Shown: piece after piece, positions 36,408 through 45,967 of the stretch
Numbering within the stretch: position 1 is the first letter of the stretch
How the letters are laid out: each line of letters opens with the position of its first letter
DNA from: Burkholderia guangdongensis
GTDB taxonomy: Bacteria; Pseudomonadota; Gammaproteobacteria; Burkholderiales; Burkholderiaceae
Direction of reading: 5' to 3'
NCBI RefSeq assembly: GCF_013403875.1
Contig: NZ_JACBNX010000011.1
Span: forward strand, 1 to 64,000
Length of the DNA: 64,000 nucleotides
The notes under the pieces: model-generated
Told to the model about the DNA's origin: nothing
The model's input: the letters and a program-made list of their open reading frames with translations, nothing else
Databases searched by the model: none
Made by a program: the position numbers and the translations under genes

Positions 36408-37184
36408 TCACGCGAGGCCGGCGGCGAGCGCCGCCGCGACCGAGCCCGCGACGAGCACCACGCCGACCGTGCGGCGCTTGTTCAGCTCGGTCCACAGCAG
36501 CACGCCGGTCAGCGACAGCAGGATCAGCGAACCGGCGATCGTGTCCATCAGCAGAATCCAGCCGATGCCGAGCCCATCGCCGCGATGCAGGCTCTTCAGC
36601 ACGCCGCCGAACGTGTTCGCGGTGCGCTTGACCGACACATAGCCGTTGCCGACCCAGTACTCGGCCTGCACGCTGTGGCGCGGCCCGACGAGGCCGAGCT
36701 GCCAGTGCTCCGGCTGCACGACGTGCCGGTCGCCCCACGCGACCGGCTGCGCGGCCTCGCGACGCATCCGGCCCGGCCGGCCGTCGAAGCTCAGCTCGCG
36801 CTGCAGCCAGGCGGCCATCGCGGCGGGCGTCGCGGGCGACGGATCGGGCAGCGCGATCTGCAGCGCGTCGACCTGCGGCGTGCCGACCGGAATCCGCATC
36901 GGCCCGGCGCGGTGATTGAGCAGCACGCCGGTCACGCCGAACATCAGGCCGAGCACCGCGCCCCACAGGCCGACCCAGCCGTGCACCTTGCGCAGCCACT
37001 TGATGAAGACCGCGCGGCGCGACCGGCGCTCACGCGCGGCCCGTTCGGCCTCGGCCAGCGGGCGGGCCGCCGGCTTCACGGCGGGCGGGATGTCGATCGT
37101 TTCGGGCGCATTCACGCGTTTCGTTCCATTCGTTCGGACCACGGGCGGCACGCGTTGTCCACGTTTCGGCCACGTTTCATCCAC
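36408..37184 (-). CDS. PepSY-associated membrane protein, possible iron-related reductase
   Basis: The 258-residue protein has a helix near 65-90 (VHGWVGLWGAVLGLMFGVTG) ending in LLNHR, a periplasmic domain, then GVLKSLHRGDGLGIGWILLM and two C-terminal helices (about 205-255). The HGW, NHR and LHRG histidines are typical of PepSY_TM proteins, several of which take part in ferric-siderophore reduction. A Fur-box-like sequence lies 21 bases before the ATG, supporting an iron role. The start is the first ATG; a GTG 24 codons in is possible. Confidence 0.75.
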   Translation of the reverse strand: MDETWPKRGQRVPPVVRTNGTKRVNAPETIDIPPAVKPAARPLAEAERAARERRSRRAVFIKWLRKVHGWVGLWGAVLGLMFGVTGVLLNHRAGPMRIPVGTPQVDALQIALPDPSPATPAAMAAWLQRELSFDGRPGRMRREAAQPVAWGDRHVVQPEHWQLGLVGPRHSVQAEYWVGNGYVSVKRTANTFGGVLKSLHRGDGLGIGWILLMDTIAGSLILLSLTGVLLWTELNKRRTVGVVLVAGSVAAALAAGLA

Positions 37185-37204
37185 GTGCCGCTCGCTTGAA
37201 ATTA

Positions 37205-37223
37205 AATGAGAACGCGTATCATT
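37205..37223 (-). promoter_or_regulatory. Fur-box-like operator
   Basis: AATGAGAACGCGTATCATT is a 19-base imperfect palindrome with ATGA/TCAT arms, close to the Fur consensus. It lies in the AT-rich lead of the PepSY-like gene. Iron repression of that gene is inference. Confidence 0.5.
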
Positions 37224-37276
37224 ACATAAATTGCAACGCGACTCAATCGGCCGCCGCGCATGCGCCGGCGCCCGGC

Positions 37277-37606
37277 TCAGCGGATCGGCGGCAGCGGGAA
37301 GCCGGGCGGGACGCCGCCGGAAACCGTGTCGGCGTCGGCGTCGTTACGCTCGAGCGCGTACAGCCAGGCGAGCAGCTCGGCGACCGCCTGGTAGAGCTGC
37401 GGCGGAATCCGTGCGTCGAGGTCCACCTGCATCAGCAGCGACACCATCTCCGGCGCGGTGTGCACGTAGAGCCCGGCGTCGCGCGCCCGCGCGACGATCA
37501 TCTCGGCGACCGCTCCGTAGCCTTTCGCGATCACGCGCGGCGCGGTGTCGCCGCCCTTCGCGTCGTAGACGAGCGCGGCCGCGCGCTTGCGGCTCCGGTC
37601 GCTCAT
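37277..37606 (-). CDS. FlhB-like C-terminal-domain protein (FhlB type)
   Basis: The 109-residue product matches only the cytoplasmic C-terminal domain of FlhB: AALVYDAKGGDTAPRVIAKG, then ARDAGLYVHTAPEMVSLLMQ and LYQAVAELLAWLYALE. The membrane part is missing. The NPTH autocleavage motif is not present; APRVIAKG begins where it would end. Such stand-alone proteins can substitute for the FlhB tail in flagellar export switching. Its ATG overlaps the stop of the FliK-like gene (ATGA), mirroring the known FliK-FlhB functional partnership. Confidence 0.85.
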   Translation of the reverse strand: MSDRSRKRAAALVYDAKGGDTAPRVIAKGYGAVAEMIVARARDAGLYVHTAPEMVSLLMQVDLDARIPPQLYQAVAELLAWLYALERNDADADTVSGGVPPGFPLPPIR

Positions 37607-39393
37607 CGCGCCGCTCCATCGCCGAAACCGCTGAAACCGCTGAAACCATTGAAACCGTCGACATCGCCGGCGCCGGGCGACGCTACGGCGGGGCGGACGC
37701 CATCGGACGCCTGCGCGTAGGCCGCCGCGGCAGCACGCGCCGCCGCGACGTCGAGCGCATCCGGCGCCCCATCGACCGCGCGGACCGACAGCCCGCCGAG
37801 CGTCAGCCCCGACGCGTGCAGCCGCTGCCGCAGCGCGCCCTCGTACCGGGTCAACCGCGCCGCGCCCGCCTCGCTCGCACGCAGCCGCGCGACGACCTGC
37901 TCACCGTTCAGCACCAGCTCCGCATCGACGGTGCCGAGCGACGGCAAACTCAGCGTGAGCCGCGTGCGCCACGCGATACCGTCGCCCGCGTCGTCGCCGC
38001 GCGCGGTCTGCGCGCCCGTGTCGTCGGGCTCGATCGTCCAGTCGAGACGCGCGCCCGGCCACGCCTCGCCGATCCAGCGGAACTGGTCGGTCGCGAGCAC
38101 GTCGAGCTGCTGGCGCACGAGCGTCACGGTCGCCGGGTGCAGCGTGACGAGCGGCGGCGCAGCGAGATCCGGCGAAGCATCGGCCAGCACGGCTAGCGCG
38201 CGCACGCCAGGCGCGGCCGCGCGCGGATCGCCTGCGATCGCGGCAAACCGCTGCGACACCGGAAGATCGGCGGGCAGGAACGTGCGGAATGCGCGCGCTT
38301 CGTTCGCGGACGGCGGCGAATCGGGGAGCGAATCGGGGAGCGAATTGGGTCGCGAATCAGGAGGCGAACCGGGAGACGAACCGCGCAGCGAATCAGACAG
38401 TGAATCGGGAAGCGAACCGCGCAGCGAATCAGAGAGCGAATCGGGAAGCGAACCGCCCAGCGAATCAGACGGCGAACCGGGAAGCGAACCCCGCAGCGAA
38501 TCGGACAGAGAACCGCGCGGCGAATTCGGCAGCAAATCGGGCAGCGATCCGGAAGCGCGCGCGGATAGCTGACCCGGCGGCGATCCCGACGCGCGCGCCG
38601 CAGGCGGATCGGACAGCGCCGCCGACGTGCGCGCAGGCGGCACATCGAGCGGAGACGCAAACGCCCGCGCCGGCGACGGCTGCTGCAACGATGACGGCAC
38701 GGCCGCCCCGCCCGCCTGCGGCGGATACTCGGCGAGCAGCGCATCGAACGGGTCGTCGGTCGCATCGGGCTCGGCCGGCCGCGTCAAGCGCGCCTGCGGC
38801 TCGCGCGCGAGCGCGGCGGCCGGCCGCTGGCCGGCCAGCCACTGCGCGAGATGGGATTCGTAGAACAGACCGCTGTCGCTCACCGCCTGCGCGAGCGCGT
38901 CGCGCAGCGGCGTCGACGGCGCCGCCTGAGCCGCAACCTGAGCAGCCTGCGCGCCGCTCACCTGCCCGGACGCGGATGGCGCAACCGGATCGCCCGCCGA
39001 CGTCGCCGCCAACGTCGCCGCCGGCCTCGCATCGGCGATCACCACCGTGGCGCCGCCTTCGGCCACGCCCGGTTGCGGCACCGCCGCCGCCAGCAGCACC
39101 GCCGGATCCGCGAGCAGTGGCGCCTGCCCGACGACGGGCGGCGTCGCGTCGCCGCCGTAGCGCGAGATCGCATCGAGCGCGAGCGCGACGTCGGACAACG
39201 CGGTCTGCGCGGACGCCTGCCGCAGCGCCAGCGCCGCCGGATCGGCCGACGGCCGCGCGGCCGCCGCGCCGGCTGCCGGCGTGCCGACGCGCGCAGCCGG
39301 CGCCCCGCCGGCCGACGGCAGCACGCTGCCGGTCAGCAGGCTGTCGAGGCGGCTTACCAGCAGGGCGGCGGCTACGGGGTCGATACCGGTCAT
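37603..39393 (-). CDS. FliK-like flagellar hook-length control domain protein
   Basis: The 596-residue protein starts MTGIDPVAAALLVSRLDSLL (GGGATGG before the ATG). A long Ala/Pro/Ser-rich low-complexity middle follows, with Ser-rich tandem repeats (about residues 279-357). The C-terminal domain, TRLTLSLPSLGTVDAELVLN followed by RLTRYEGALRQRLHASGLTL, resembles the folded tail of FliK. It is one of two FliK-type genes in this cluster and is translationally coupled to the FlhB-like gene. An accessory role in export specificity is inferred. The open frame upstream of 39393 runs through a tandem repeat and is not coding. Confidence 0.75.
   Translation of the reverse strand: MTGIDPVAAALLVSRLDSLLTGSVLPSAGGAPAARVGTPAAGAAAARPSADPAALALRQASAQTALSDVALALDAISRYGGDATPPVVGQAPLLADPAVLLAAAVPQPGVAEGGATVVIADARPAATLAATSAGDPVAPSASGQVSGAQAAQVAAQAAPSTPLRDALAQAVSDSGLFYESHLAQWLAGQRPAAALAREPQARLTRPAEPDATDDPFDALLAEYPPQAGGAAVPSSLQQPSPARAFASPLDVPPARTSAALSDPPAARASGSPPGQLSARASGSLPDLLPNSPRGSLSDSLRGSLPGSPSDSLGGSLPDSLSDSLRGSLPDSLSDSLRGSSPGSPPDSRPNSLPDSLPDSPPSANEARAFRTFLPADLPVSQRFAAIAGDPRAAAPGVRALAVLADASPDLAAPPLVTLHPATVTLVRQQLDVLATDQFRWIGEAWPGARLDWTIEPDDTGAQTARGDDAGDGIAWRTRLTLSLPSLGTVDAELVLNGEQVVARLRASEAGAARLTRYEGALRQRLHASGLTLGGLSVRAVDGAPDALDVAAARAAAAAYAQASDGVRPAVASPGAGDVDGFNGFSGFSGFGDGAAR
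38322..38560 (-). repeat. 12-bp tandem repeats inside the FliK-like gene
   Basis: Roughly twenty imperfect AGCGAATCGGGA-type units encode a repeating S-(L/S)-x-(D/G) tetrapeptide. Multiples of twelve bases preserve the frame, so this segment can change length without losing the protein. Confidence 0.85.
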
Positions 39394-39424
39394 GGTCCAT
39401 CCCGGCGCGAGCCGGACGAGAATT

Positions 39425-39480
39425 GGAACGAAGCGGAACGAAGCGGAATGAAGCGGAACGAAGCGGAACGAAGCGGAACA
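39425..39480 (-). repeat. 10-bp tandem repeat before the FliK-like gene
   Basis: Five and a half copies of GGAACGAAGC (one with T for C) fill the space between fliT and the FliK-like start. They are noncoding and could alter spacing or RNA structure in the operon. Confidence 0.9.
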
Positions 39481-39520
39481 ACAGGCAGCGCGCCCGGCGC
39501 CGATGCGGCGCCCCACTCGC

Positions 39521-39853
39521 TCAGGCGCGCGCCCGGTAGAAATCCTTCAGCACGTTCGTCGAGCGGCGCACCTCGAGCAACGTCGACAGCCGCGCGACGT
39601 CGGGGCTCGCGAGATCGCGGATCGCCGCGTCGTCGGCGAGGATCCGGCGAATCAGGCGGAGCTTGCGGCCGAGCTCGGCCTGGTCGAGCGTGACGCCGTC
39701 CGCGGCCTCCCGCAGCCCGTCGACGAGCTGCCGGTATTCGTCCTGCAACCCCGCGAGCACGCTCCAGTCGCCCGTGCGCGCCGCGTTCAGCATCCGCGCG
39801 GACACGTCCGCGATCGCCTCGTAGCGCGCGAAATAGTCGGCCTTGCGGTTCAT
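39521..39853 (-). CDS. fliT: Flagellar chaperone FliT-type protein
   Basis: The 110-residue helical protein starts MNRKADYFARYEAIADVSAR. It ends in a region rich in Leu and charged residues (LSTLLEVRRSTNVLKDFYRA), as FliT chaperones for the filament cap do. Assignment rests on size, helical pattern and position directly after fliS with an ATGA overlap. A longer frame to 39913 only shadows fliS. Confidence 0.8.
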   Translation of the reverse strand: MNRKADYFARYEAIADVSARMLNAARTGDWSVLAGLQDEYRQLVDGLREAADGVTLDQAELGRKLRLIRRILADDAAIRDLASPDVARLSTLLEVRRSTNVLKDFYRARA

Positions 39854-40281
39854 CGCGGCTGTTCCACGGCCTGCGGGGCCATCCGTGCGGCCTCCGGGCC
39901 GATCCCGGTCCACGCTTCCTCGAGCGTCGCGAGCAGTCCGTCGACCTCGATCAGCATCGGCTCGCTCGCGTGCACGTTCGCCTCGACGAGACGGCGGCAG
40001 ATGTAGCCGTACAGCGCGTCGAGCCGCGCGGCGATGTCGCCGCCCGCTTCGCGGTTCAGCGCCAGCTGCAGCCCGCTCTCGACGATGCGGATCGCCTTGC
40101 CGACCGCCTCGCCGCGCGCGGCGACGTTGTCCTGCTGCGCATGCATCCGGGCCAGCGCGATCGCCTGCCGCGCGCCCTGATACAGCATCGCGATCAACCG
40201 ATGCGGGCTCGCGCCCATCACGCCCGTCTCGACGCCGACGCGCGCGTACGCGTTGGCTCCAGCGTGTGCTGCGGAAAACAT
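39850..40281 (-). CDS. fliS: Flagellin export chaperone FliS
   Basis: The 143-residue protein has the FliS pattern: AYARVGVETGVMGASPHRLI, MLYQGARQAIALARMHAQ, and the middle ALNREAGGDIAARLDALYGY ahead of the C-terminal helices. It binds flagellin C-termini before export. The start at 40281 (MFSAAHAG) has AAGGAG six bases upstream, better than the ATG five codons earlier. It leads the coupled unit fliS-fliT and is preceded by a sigma-28-type promoter. Confidence 0.92.
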   Translation of the reverse strand: MFSAAHAGANAYARVGVETGVMGASPHRLIAMLYQGARQAIALARMHAQQDNVAARGEAVGKAIRIVESGLQLALNREAGGDIAARLDALYGYICRRLVEANVHASEPMLIEVDGLLATLEEAWTGIGPEAARMAPQAVEQPR

Positions 40282-40357
40282 GCGCCTCTCCTTCATCGTG
40301 CGGGGGAATAGAGGGTGCCGCGGCCGGTGTGGCGCAACGCGCGGCGATCTTCTGAAG

Positions 40358-40384
40358 TTATCGGAAGGGATTGGAAAAGCTTTA
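40358..40384 (-). promoter_or_regulatory. Sigma-28 (FliA) promoter of fliS
   Basis: On minus, TAAAGCTT and TCCGATAA are separated by exactly 11 bases. Each box differs from the FliA consensus (TAAAGTTT, N11, GCCGATAA) at one position. Transcription would start about 70 bases before fliS. Confidence 0.85.
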
Positions 40385-40419
40385 GTGGCCGGCCCGGGCG
40401 CGACTGCCGGCCACCGCGG

Positions 40420-40770
40420 TCAGACCGACATCTGCATGATCTGCTGATACGCGCTCACCAGCTTGTTGCGGACCTGCAGCCCGAACTGGAAGCCGATGTT
40501 GGCCTTCTGCATGTCGACCATCACGTCGTTCAGCGACACGTTCGGCGCGCCGACCTCGAACGCCTGCGCCTCGCCGAGCGCCTTCTGCTGGTCGCCGCTG
40601 ATCTTGTCGAGCGACGCCTGCAGCGCGCCCGAGAACGTACCGAGCGTCGCCGCGCCCGAGCCGGTCGCGGCCGTCGCCGCCGCCGCGTTCGCCGTGCCGC
40701 CGGCCGCCTGCGCGGCCATCGTCTGCATCTGCTGCAGCACCGAACCGATTCCGCCGATGTTCGCGGTCAT
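40420..40770 (-). CDS. fliE: Flagellar hook-basal body protein FliE
   Basis: The 116-residue protein has the FliE C-terminal half [20 protein letters not shown] followed by [20 protein letters not shown] and [16 protein letters not shown]. It joins the MS ring to the rod. AGGAG lies five bases upstream of the ATG. It diverges from fliF, as is common in flagellar clusters. A short GC hairpin (40386-40413) behind it may end its transcript. Confidence 0.93.
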   Translation of the reverse strand: MTANIGGIGSVLQQMQTMAAQAAGGTANAAAATAATGSGAATLGTFSGALQASLDKISGDQQKALGEAQAFEVGAPNVSLNDVMVDMQKANIGFQFGLQVRNKLVSAYQQIMQMSV

Positions 40771-41008
40771 GCTTTCTCCTGTGAAGCGCTCGAAAGGTGG
40801 GATGCCGGCAGCGCGCGCCGGGCGGCGCCCGATGCCGGATCGAGAAGCAGGATAGCAATCGCGCCCCGCGCCGAAGCCGAGAAAGTACGGCCGAAACCCG
40901 GCTCTATTCCGGCGATCGATTGCGCGGTCGCGTCCCGATAATTCCACCGTGCCATTGTCCGTCCGCTCCGGTCCGGGGCGGGCCACGCTACCCGGAGAAC
41001 CTCGACGC

Positions 41009-42790
41009 ATGGATTCGCAGGCCAATTCGCTGATCAATCCCGACGCCCGCACGGGCCTCGCCGGCGCGGTGCCGCACGCCGCGGCGGCCGCGGCGATGCC
41101 GGGCACGGGCGGCGCCGGCGCGGATCTCGGGCTCGGCGGCTTCGCCGAGCGCATGTCCGGCATCACGCGGATGAAGGGCAATCCGAAGCTGCCGCTGATC
41201 GTGATCGGCTCGCTCGCGCTCGCCGCGCTCGTCGCGCTCGTGCTGTGGAGCCGCGCGCCCGACTATCGCGTGCTGTACAGCAACCTGTCCGACCGCGACG
41301 GCGGCGCGATCATCGCCGCGCTCCAGCAGGCGAACGTGCCGTACAAGTTCGCGGACGCCGGCGGCGCGATCCTCGTGCCGTCGAACCAGGTTCACGAGAC
41401 GCGCCTGAAGCTCGCCGCGATGGGGCTGCCGAAGGGCGGCTCGGTCGGCTTCGAGCTGATGGACAGCCAGCGCTTCGGGATCAGCCAGTTCGCCGAGCAG
41501 GTCAACTACCAGCGCGCGCTCGAGGGCGAGCTGCAGCGCACGATCGAGTCGATCAACGCGGTGCGCGGCGCGCGCGTGCATCTCGCGATCCCGAAGCCGT
41601 CGGTGTTCGTGCGCGAGCGCGAGGCGCCGTCGGCGTCGGTGTTCGTCGATCTGTATCCGGGCCGCGTGCTCGACGACGGGCAGGTGCTCGCGATCACGCG
41701 GATGGTCGCGTCCGGCGTGCCCGACATGCCCGCGAAGAACGTGACGATCGTCGATCAGGACGGCAACCTGCTCACGCAGCCGTCCGCGAACGCGGGCCTC
41801 GACGCGACGCAGCTCCGGTACGTGCAGCAGGTCGAGCGCAACACGCAGCAGCGCATCGACGCGATCCTCGCGCCGCTGTTCGGCACCGGCAACGCGCGCT
41901 CGCAGGTCAGCGCGGACATCGATTTCTCGAAGGTCGAGCAGACCTCGGAGAGCTACGGCCCGAACGGCACGCCGCAACAGGCCGCGATCCGCAGCCAGCA
42001 GACGAGCGCGTCGACCGAGCTCCAGCAGGGCAACGCGTCGGGGGTGCCGGGCGCGCTGTCGAACACGCCGCCGCAGCCGGCGTCCGCGCCGATCGTCGCG
42101 AACGGCGCCGCGCAGCCCGGCGCGCCGGCCGCGACGCCCGTCAGCGACCGCAAGGACCAGACGACCAACTACGAGGTCGACAAGACGATCCGCCACCTCG
42201 AGCAGCCGGTGGGCAGCGTGAAGCGGCTGTCGGTCGCGGTCGTCGTCAACTATCAGCCGGTCGCGGACGCGAAGGGTCACGTGACGATGCAGCCGCTCGC
42301 CGCCGACAAGCTCGCGCAGGTCGAGCAGCTCGTGAAGGACGCGATGGGCTACGACGCGAAGCGCGGCGACTCGGTCAACGTCGTGAACAGCACGTTCTCG
42401 AGCGAGGCCGACCCGCTCGCGAACCTGCCGTGGTGGCGCCAGCCCGACATGATCCAGATGGGCATGAACGCCGCGAAGTGGCTCGGCATCGCGGTGGCCG
42501 CGGCGGCGCTGTATTTCATGTTCGTGCGCCCGGCGATGCGCCGCGCGTTCCCGCCGCCGGAGCCGGCGCGCGCGCTGGCGTCGCCGAACGACCCGGTCGC
42601 GCTCGACGGCCTGCCGTCGCCGGAGCGCTCAGCCGCGGCCGCCGACGCCGACACCGACGTCGCGCTGCTCGGCTTCGAGAACGAGCGGAACCGTTACGAA
42701 CGCAACCTGGAGTTCGCACGCACGATCGCGCGCCAGGATCCGAAGATCGTTGCAACCGTCGTGAAGAGCTGGGTGTCCGATGAACGCTGA
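41009..42790 (+). CDS. fliF: Flagellar MS-ring protein FliF
   Basis: The 593-residue protein has two membrane helices, near 57-75 ([20 protein letters not shown]) and 490-512 ([20 protein letters not shown]). Between them is the periplasmic ring-building region with [20 protein letters not shown] and [20 protein letters not shown]. The C-terminus binds FliG. GGAGAACC precedes the ATG. It is the first gene of fliFGHIJK; fliG overlaps its end by 11 bases. Confidence 0.95.
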   Translation: MDSQANSLINPDARTGLAGAVPHAAAAAAMPGTGGAGADLGLGGFAERMSGITRMKGNPKLPLIVIGSLALAALVALVLWSRAPDYRVLYSNLSDRDGGAIIAALQQANVPYKFADAGGAILVPSNQVHETRLKLAAMGLPKGGSVGFELMDSQRFGISQFAEQVNYQRALEGELQRTIESINAVRGARVHLAIPKPSVFVREREAPSASVFVDLYPGRVLDDGQVLAITRMVASGVPDMPAKNVTIVDQDGNLLTQPSANAGLDATQLRYVQQVERNTQQRIDAILAPLFGTGNARSQVSADIDFSKVEQTSESYGPNGTPQQAAIRSQQTSASTELQQGNASGVPGALSNTPPQPASAPIVANGAAQPGAPAATPVSDRKDQTTNYEVDKTIRHLEQPVGSVKRLSVAVVVNYQPVADAKGHVTMQPLAADKLAQVEQLVKDAMGYDAKRGDSVNVVNSTFSSEADPLANLPWWRQPDMIQMGMNAAKWLGIAVAAAALYFMFVRPAMRRAFPPPEPARALASPNDPVALDGLPSPERSAAAADADTDVALLGFENERNRYERNLEFARTIARQDPKIVATVVKSWVSDER

Positions 42791-43775
42791 AGGGTTGACG
42801 AAAAGCGCGCTGCTCCTGATGTCGCTCGGCGAGGAGGAAGCCGCGCAGGTCTTCAGGTTTCTCGCGCCGCGCGAAGTGCAGAAGATCGGCGCGACGATGG
42901 CCGCGCTGCGCAACGTGACGCGCGATCAGGTCGAGACCGTGCTGCAGGAGTTCGCGAAGGAAGCCGAGCAGCACACCGCGCTGTCGCTCGATTCGGGCGA
43001 GTACATCCGCTCGGTGCTGACCAAGGCGCTAGGCGAGGACAAGGCCGGCGTGCTGATCGACCGCATCCTGCAGGGCAGCGACACGAGCGGCATCGAAGGG
43101 CTCAAGTGGATGGACTCATCGTCGATCGCCGAGCTGATCAAGAACGAGCATCCGCAGATCATCGCGACGATCCTCGTGCATCTGGACCGCGACCAGGCAT
43201 CCGAGATCGCGTCGTGCTTCACCGATCGCCTGCGCAACGACGTGCTGCTGCGGATCGCGACGCTCGACGGCATCCAGCCCGCCGCGCTGCGCGAGCTCGA
43301 CGACGTGCTGAAGGATCTGCTGTCCGGCAGCGACAACCTGAAGCGCAGCCCGATGGGCGGCATCCGCACCGCCGCCGAGATCCTGAACTTCATGAAGAGC
43401 GTGCACGAAGAATCGGTGCTCGAGAGCGTGCGCCAGTACGATCCGGACCTCGCGCAGAAGATCGTCGACCAGATGTTCGTGTTCGAGAACCTGCTCGAGC
43501 TCGAGGATCGGGCGATCCAGATGCTGCTGAAGGAAGTCGAATCGGAGGCGCTGATCGTCGCGCTGAAGGGCGCGCCGCCGGCGCTGCGCCAGAAGTTCCT
43601 GTCGAACATGTCGCAGCGCGCGGCCGAGCTGCTCGCCGAGGATCTCGACGCGCGCGGGCCGGTGCGCGTGTCGGAAGTCGAGCAGCAGCAGCGCAAGATC
43701 CTGCAGATCGTCCGCAATCTCGCCGAGAGCGGCCAGATCGCGCTCGGCGGCAAGGCGGAAGACGCGTATGTCTGA
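42780..43775 (+). CDS. fliG: Flagellar motor switch protein FliG
   Basis: The 331-residue protein is full length. It shows the N-terminal LTKSALLLMSLGEEEAAQVF, the middle-domain IKNEHPQIIATILVHLD (EHPQ motif near residue 125), and a C-terminal domain with charged residues in LLELEDRAIQMLLKEVES used for torque. It sits between the MS ring and the stator. Start and stop overlap fliF and fliH. Confidence 0.96.
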   Translation: MNAEGLTKSALLLMSLGEEEAAQVFRFLAPREVQKIGATMAALRNVTRDQVETVLQEFAKEAEQHTALSLDSGEYIRSVLTKALGEDKAGVLIDRILQGSDTSGIEGLKWMDSSSIAELIKNEHPQIIATILVHLDRDQASEIASCFTDRLRNDVLLRIATLDGIQPAALRELDDVLKDLLSGSDNLKRSPMGGIRTAAEILNFMKSVHEESVLESVRQYDPDLAQKIVDQMFVFENLLELEDRAIQMLLKEVESEALIVALKGAPPALRQKFLSNMSQRAAELLAEDLDARGPVRVSEVEQQQRKILQIVRNLAESGQIALGGKAEDAYV

Positions 43776-44442
43776 TCCGCTGCGCCATCCCGCGAAGCCG
43801 CTCTCCGCGTATCAGCGCTGGGAGATGACGTCGTTCGATCCGGCGCCGCCGGTCGACGACGAAGCGGCGGCCGCCGCCGCGCTCGCGGCCGAGCTGCAGC
43901 GCGTGCGCGACGCCGCGCATGCGGAAGGGATGGCCGCCGGGCATGTCGAGGGGCAGGCGCTCGGCTATCAGGCCGGCTACGAGCAGGGCCGCCAGAAGGG
44001 CTTCGAGGTCGGCCAGGCCGACGCGCGCGCGGAAGCCGCGCGGCTCGCGGCGCTCGCCGCGTCGTTCCGGGAGGCGATCGCGGCCGTCGAGCACGATCTC
44101 GCCGGCGACCTCGCGCAGCTCGCGCTCGACGTCGCGCAGCAGGTCGTGCGACAGCACGTGATGCAGGATCCGGCCGCGCTCGTCGCGGTCGTGCGCGAGG
44201 TGCTCGCGGCCGAGCCCGCGTTGCAGGGCGCGCCGCATCTGTGCGTGAATCCGGCCGACCTGCCGATCGTCGAAGCGTATCTGCAAGAGGAACTCGACGC
44301 GCTCGGCTGGAGCGTGCGCACCGATGCGGCGATCGAGCGCGGCGGCTGCCGCGCGCAGGCGGCGACCGGCGAAGTCGACGCGACGCTGCCGACCCGCTGG
44401 CAGCGCGTCGCCGCCGCGCTCGGCAAGGCGGGCGCATGGTGA
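43768..44442 (+). CDS. fliH: Flagellar assembly protein FliH
   Basis: The 224-residue protein begins with a variable head, then a GxxxG-type helical stalk ([20 protein letters not shown], then [18 protein letters not shown]). The C-terminal domain [20 protein letters not shown] and the tail [15 protein letters not shown] follow. It holds the export ATPase FliI in check and delivers it to the export gate. It overlaps fliG by 8 bases and fliI by 7. Confidence 0.93.
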   Translation: MSDPLRHPAKPLSAYQRWEMTSFDPAPPVDDEAAAAAALAAELQRVRDAAHAEGMAAGHVEGQALGYQAGYEQGRQKGFEVGQADARAEAARLAALAASFREAIAAVEHDLAGDLAQLALDVAQQVVRQHVMQDPAALVAVVREVLAAEPALQGAPHLCVNPADLPIVEAYLQEELDALGWSVRTDAAIERGGCRAQAATGEVDATLPTRWQRVAAALGKAGAW

Positions 44443-45962
44443 CGGCGACGCCCGATGCGTTCGCGCACGACGCACTCACGCCGCTCGAGCGCGAGCTCGA
44501 ACTCGCGTCGCACGCTGCGTCGGAGCACGCCGCGCCCGCGCCGATGAAGGCCGACGCGCCGAACGCGCCGAACGCACCGGACAACCCGCATCTCGCGCAC
44601 TGGCGCGCGCATCTCGACGGGCTCGCCGCGCGCAACGCGCGCGCGCTGCCGCTGCGCGCGTGCGGGCGCCTGACGCGGGCGGCGGGGCTCGTGCTCGAGG
44701 CGATCGGCCTGCGGCTGTCGGTCGGCGCCGAATGCACGATCGAGCTGCCGCCCGGCAGCGCGCTGCCGTGCGCGGACGCGGAAGTCGTCGGCTTCTCCGG
44801 CGAGCGGCTGTTCCTGATGCCGACGACCGACGTCGCCGGCGTGCTGCCCGGCGCGCGCGTGTGGCCACGCGAGAGCGCGCCGATCGCCGATCCGCTCGCG
44901 GGCGCGAAGCGGCTGCCGGTCGGCTGGCAGATGCTCGGGCGCGTCGTCGACGCGGCGGGCCGTCCGCTCGACGGCCTCGGCCCGCTCGCGGCGAAGGACG
45001 ACGCGCCGCTGTCCGCGCCGTCGATCAACCCGCTCGAGCGCGAGCCGATCCATCACGTGCTCGACGTCGGCGTGCGCGCGATCAACGCGCTGCTGACCGT
45101 CGGCCGTGGACAGCGAATGGGCCTGTTCGCCGGCTCGGGCGTCGGCAAGTCGGTACTGCTCGGCACGATGGCGCGCTACACGAGCGCCGAGGTGATCGTG
45201 ATCGGCCTGATCGGCGAGCGCGGCCGCGAAGTGAAGGAGTTCATCGAGCAGATCCTCGGCGAGGACGGGCTCGCGCGCTCGGTCGTCGTCGCGGCGCCCG
45301 CGGACGTGTCGCCGCTGTTGCGGATGCAGGGCGCCGCGTACGCGACGTCGCTCGCCGAATATTTCCGCGACCAGGGCAAGCACGTGCTGCTGCTGATGGA
45401 TTCGCTGACGCGCTACGCGATGGCGCAGCGCGAGATCGCGCTCGCGATCGGCGAGCCGCCAGCGACGAAGGGCTATCCGCCGTCGGTGTTCGCGAAGCTG
45501 CCCGCGCTCGTCGAGCGCACCGGCAACGGCCCGGAGGGCGGCGGCTCGATCACCGCGTTCTACACGGTGCTGACCGAGGGCGACGACCAGCAGGATCCGA
45601 TCGCCGACTCCGCGCGCGCGATCCTCGACGGCCACGTCGTGCTGTCGCGCACGCTCGCGGAGGCCGGCCACTATCCGGCGATCGACGTCGAGGCGTCGAT
45701 CAGCCGCGCGATGACCGCGCTGATCGACGACGCGCATTTCGACCGCGTACGCCGCTTGAAGCAGATGCTGTCGCGCTACCAGCGCAACCGCGACCTGATC
45801 GCGGTCGGTGCGTACGCGCCGGGCCGCGATCCGCAGCTCGACCGCGCGATCGCGCTGTATCCGCGCATCGAGGCGTTCCTGCAACAGGGCTTTCGCGAAT
45901 GCGCGCCGTTCGATGCGAGTCTCGCCGGGCTCGACGCGCTGTTCGAATACGAAGGAGGCTGA
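44436..45962 (+). CDS. fliI: Flagellum-specific export ATPase FliI
   Basis: The 508-residue ATPase has Walker [21 protein letters not shown], Walker [21 protein letters not shown], and [20 protein letters not shown], shared with F1-beta-like and type III secretion ATPases. The N-terminus is about 50 residues longer than in E. coli because of an Ala/Pro-rich segment (36-50). The ATG overlaps fliH, and an in-frame GTG follows at once. It energises unfolding and entry of export substrates. Confidence 0.95.
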   Translation: MVTATPDAFAHDALTPLERELELASHAASEHAAPAPMKADAPNAPNAPDNPHLAHWRAHLDGLAARNARALPLRACGRLTRAAGLVLEAIGLRLSVGAECTIELPPGSALPCADAEVVGFSGERLFLMPTTDVAGVLPGARVWPRESAPIADPLAGAKRLPVGWQMLGRVVDAAGRPLDGLGPLAAKDDAPLSAPSINPLEREPIHHVLDVGVRAINALLTVGRGQRMGLFAGSGVGKSVLLGTMARYTSAEVIVIGLIGERGREVKEFIEQILGEDGLARSVVVAAPADVSPLLRMQGAAYATSLAEYFRDQGKHVLLLMDSLTRYAMAQREIALAIGEPPATKGYPPSVFAKLPALVERTGNGPEGGGSITAFYTVLTEGDDQQDPIADSARAILDGHVVLSRTLAEAGHYPAIDVEASISRAMTALIDDAHFDRVRRLKQMLSRYQRNRDLIAVGAYAPGRDPQLDRAIALYPRIEAFLQQGFRECAPFDASLAGLDALFEYEGG

Positions 45963-45967
45963 CGATC

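Noticed and set aside
40890..40970. Sigma-54-like TGGCAC sequence between fliE and fliF
   Set aside because: The -24 half is present on minus, but the -12 half reads AATT where TTGC is needed, so it fails the key element.
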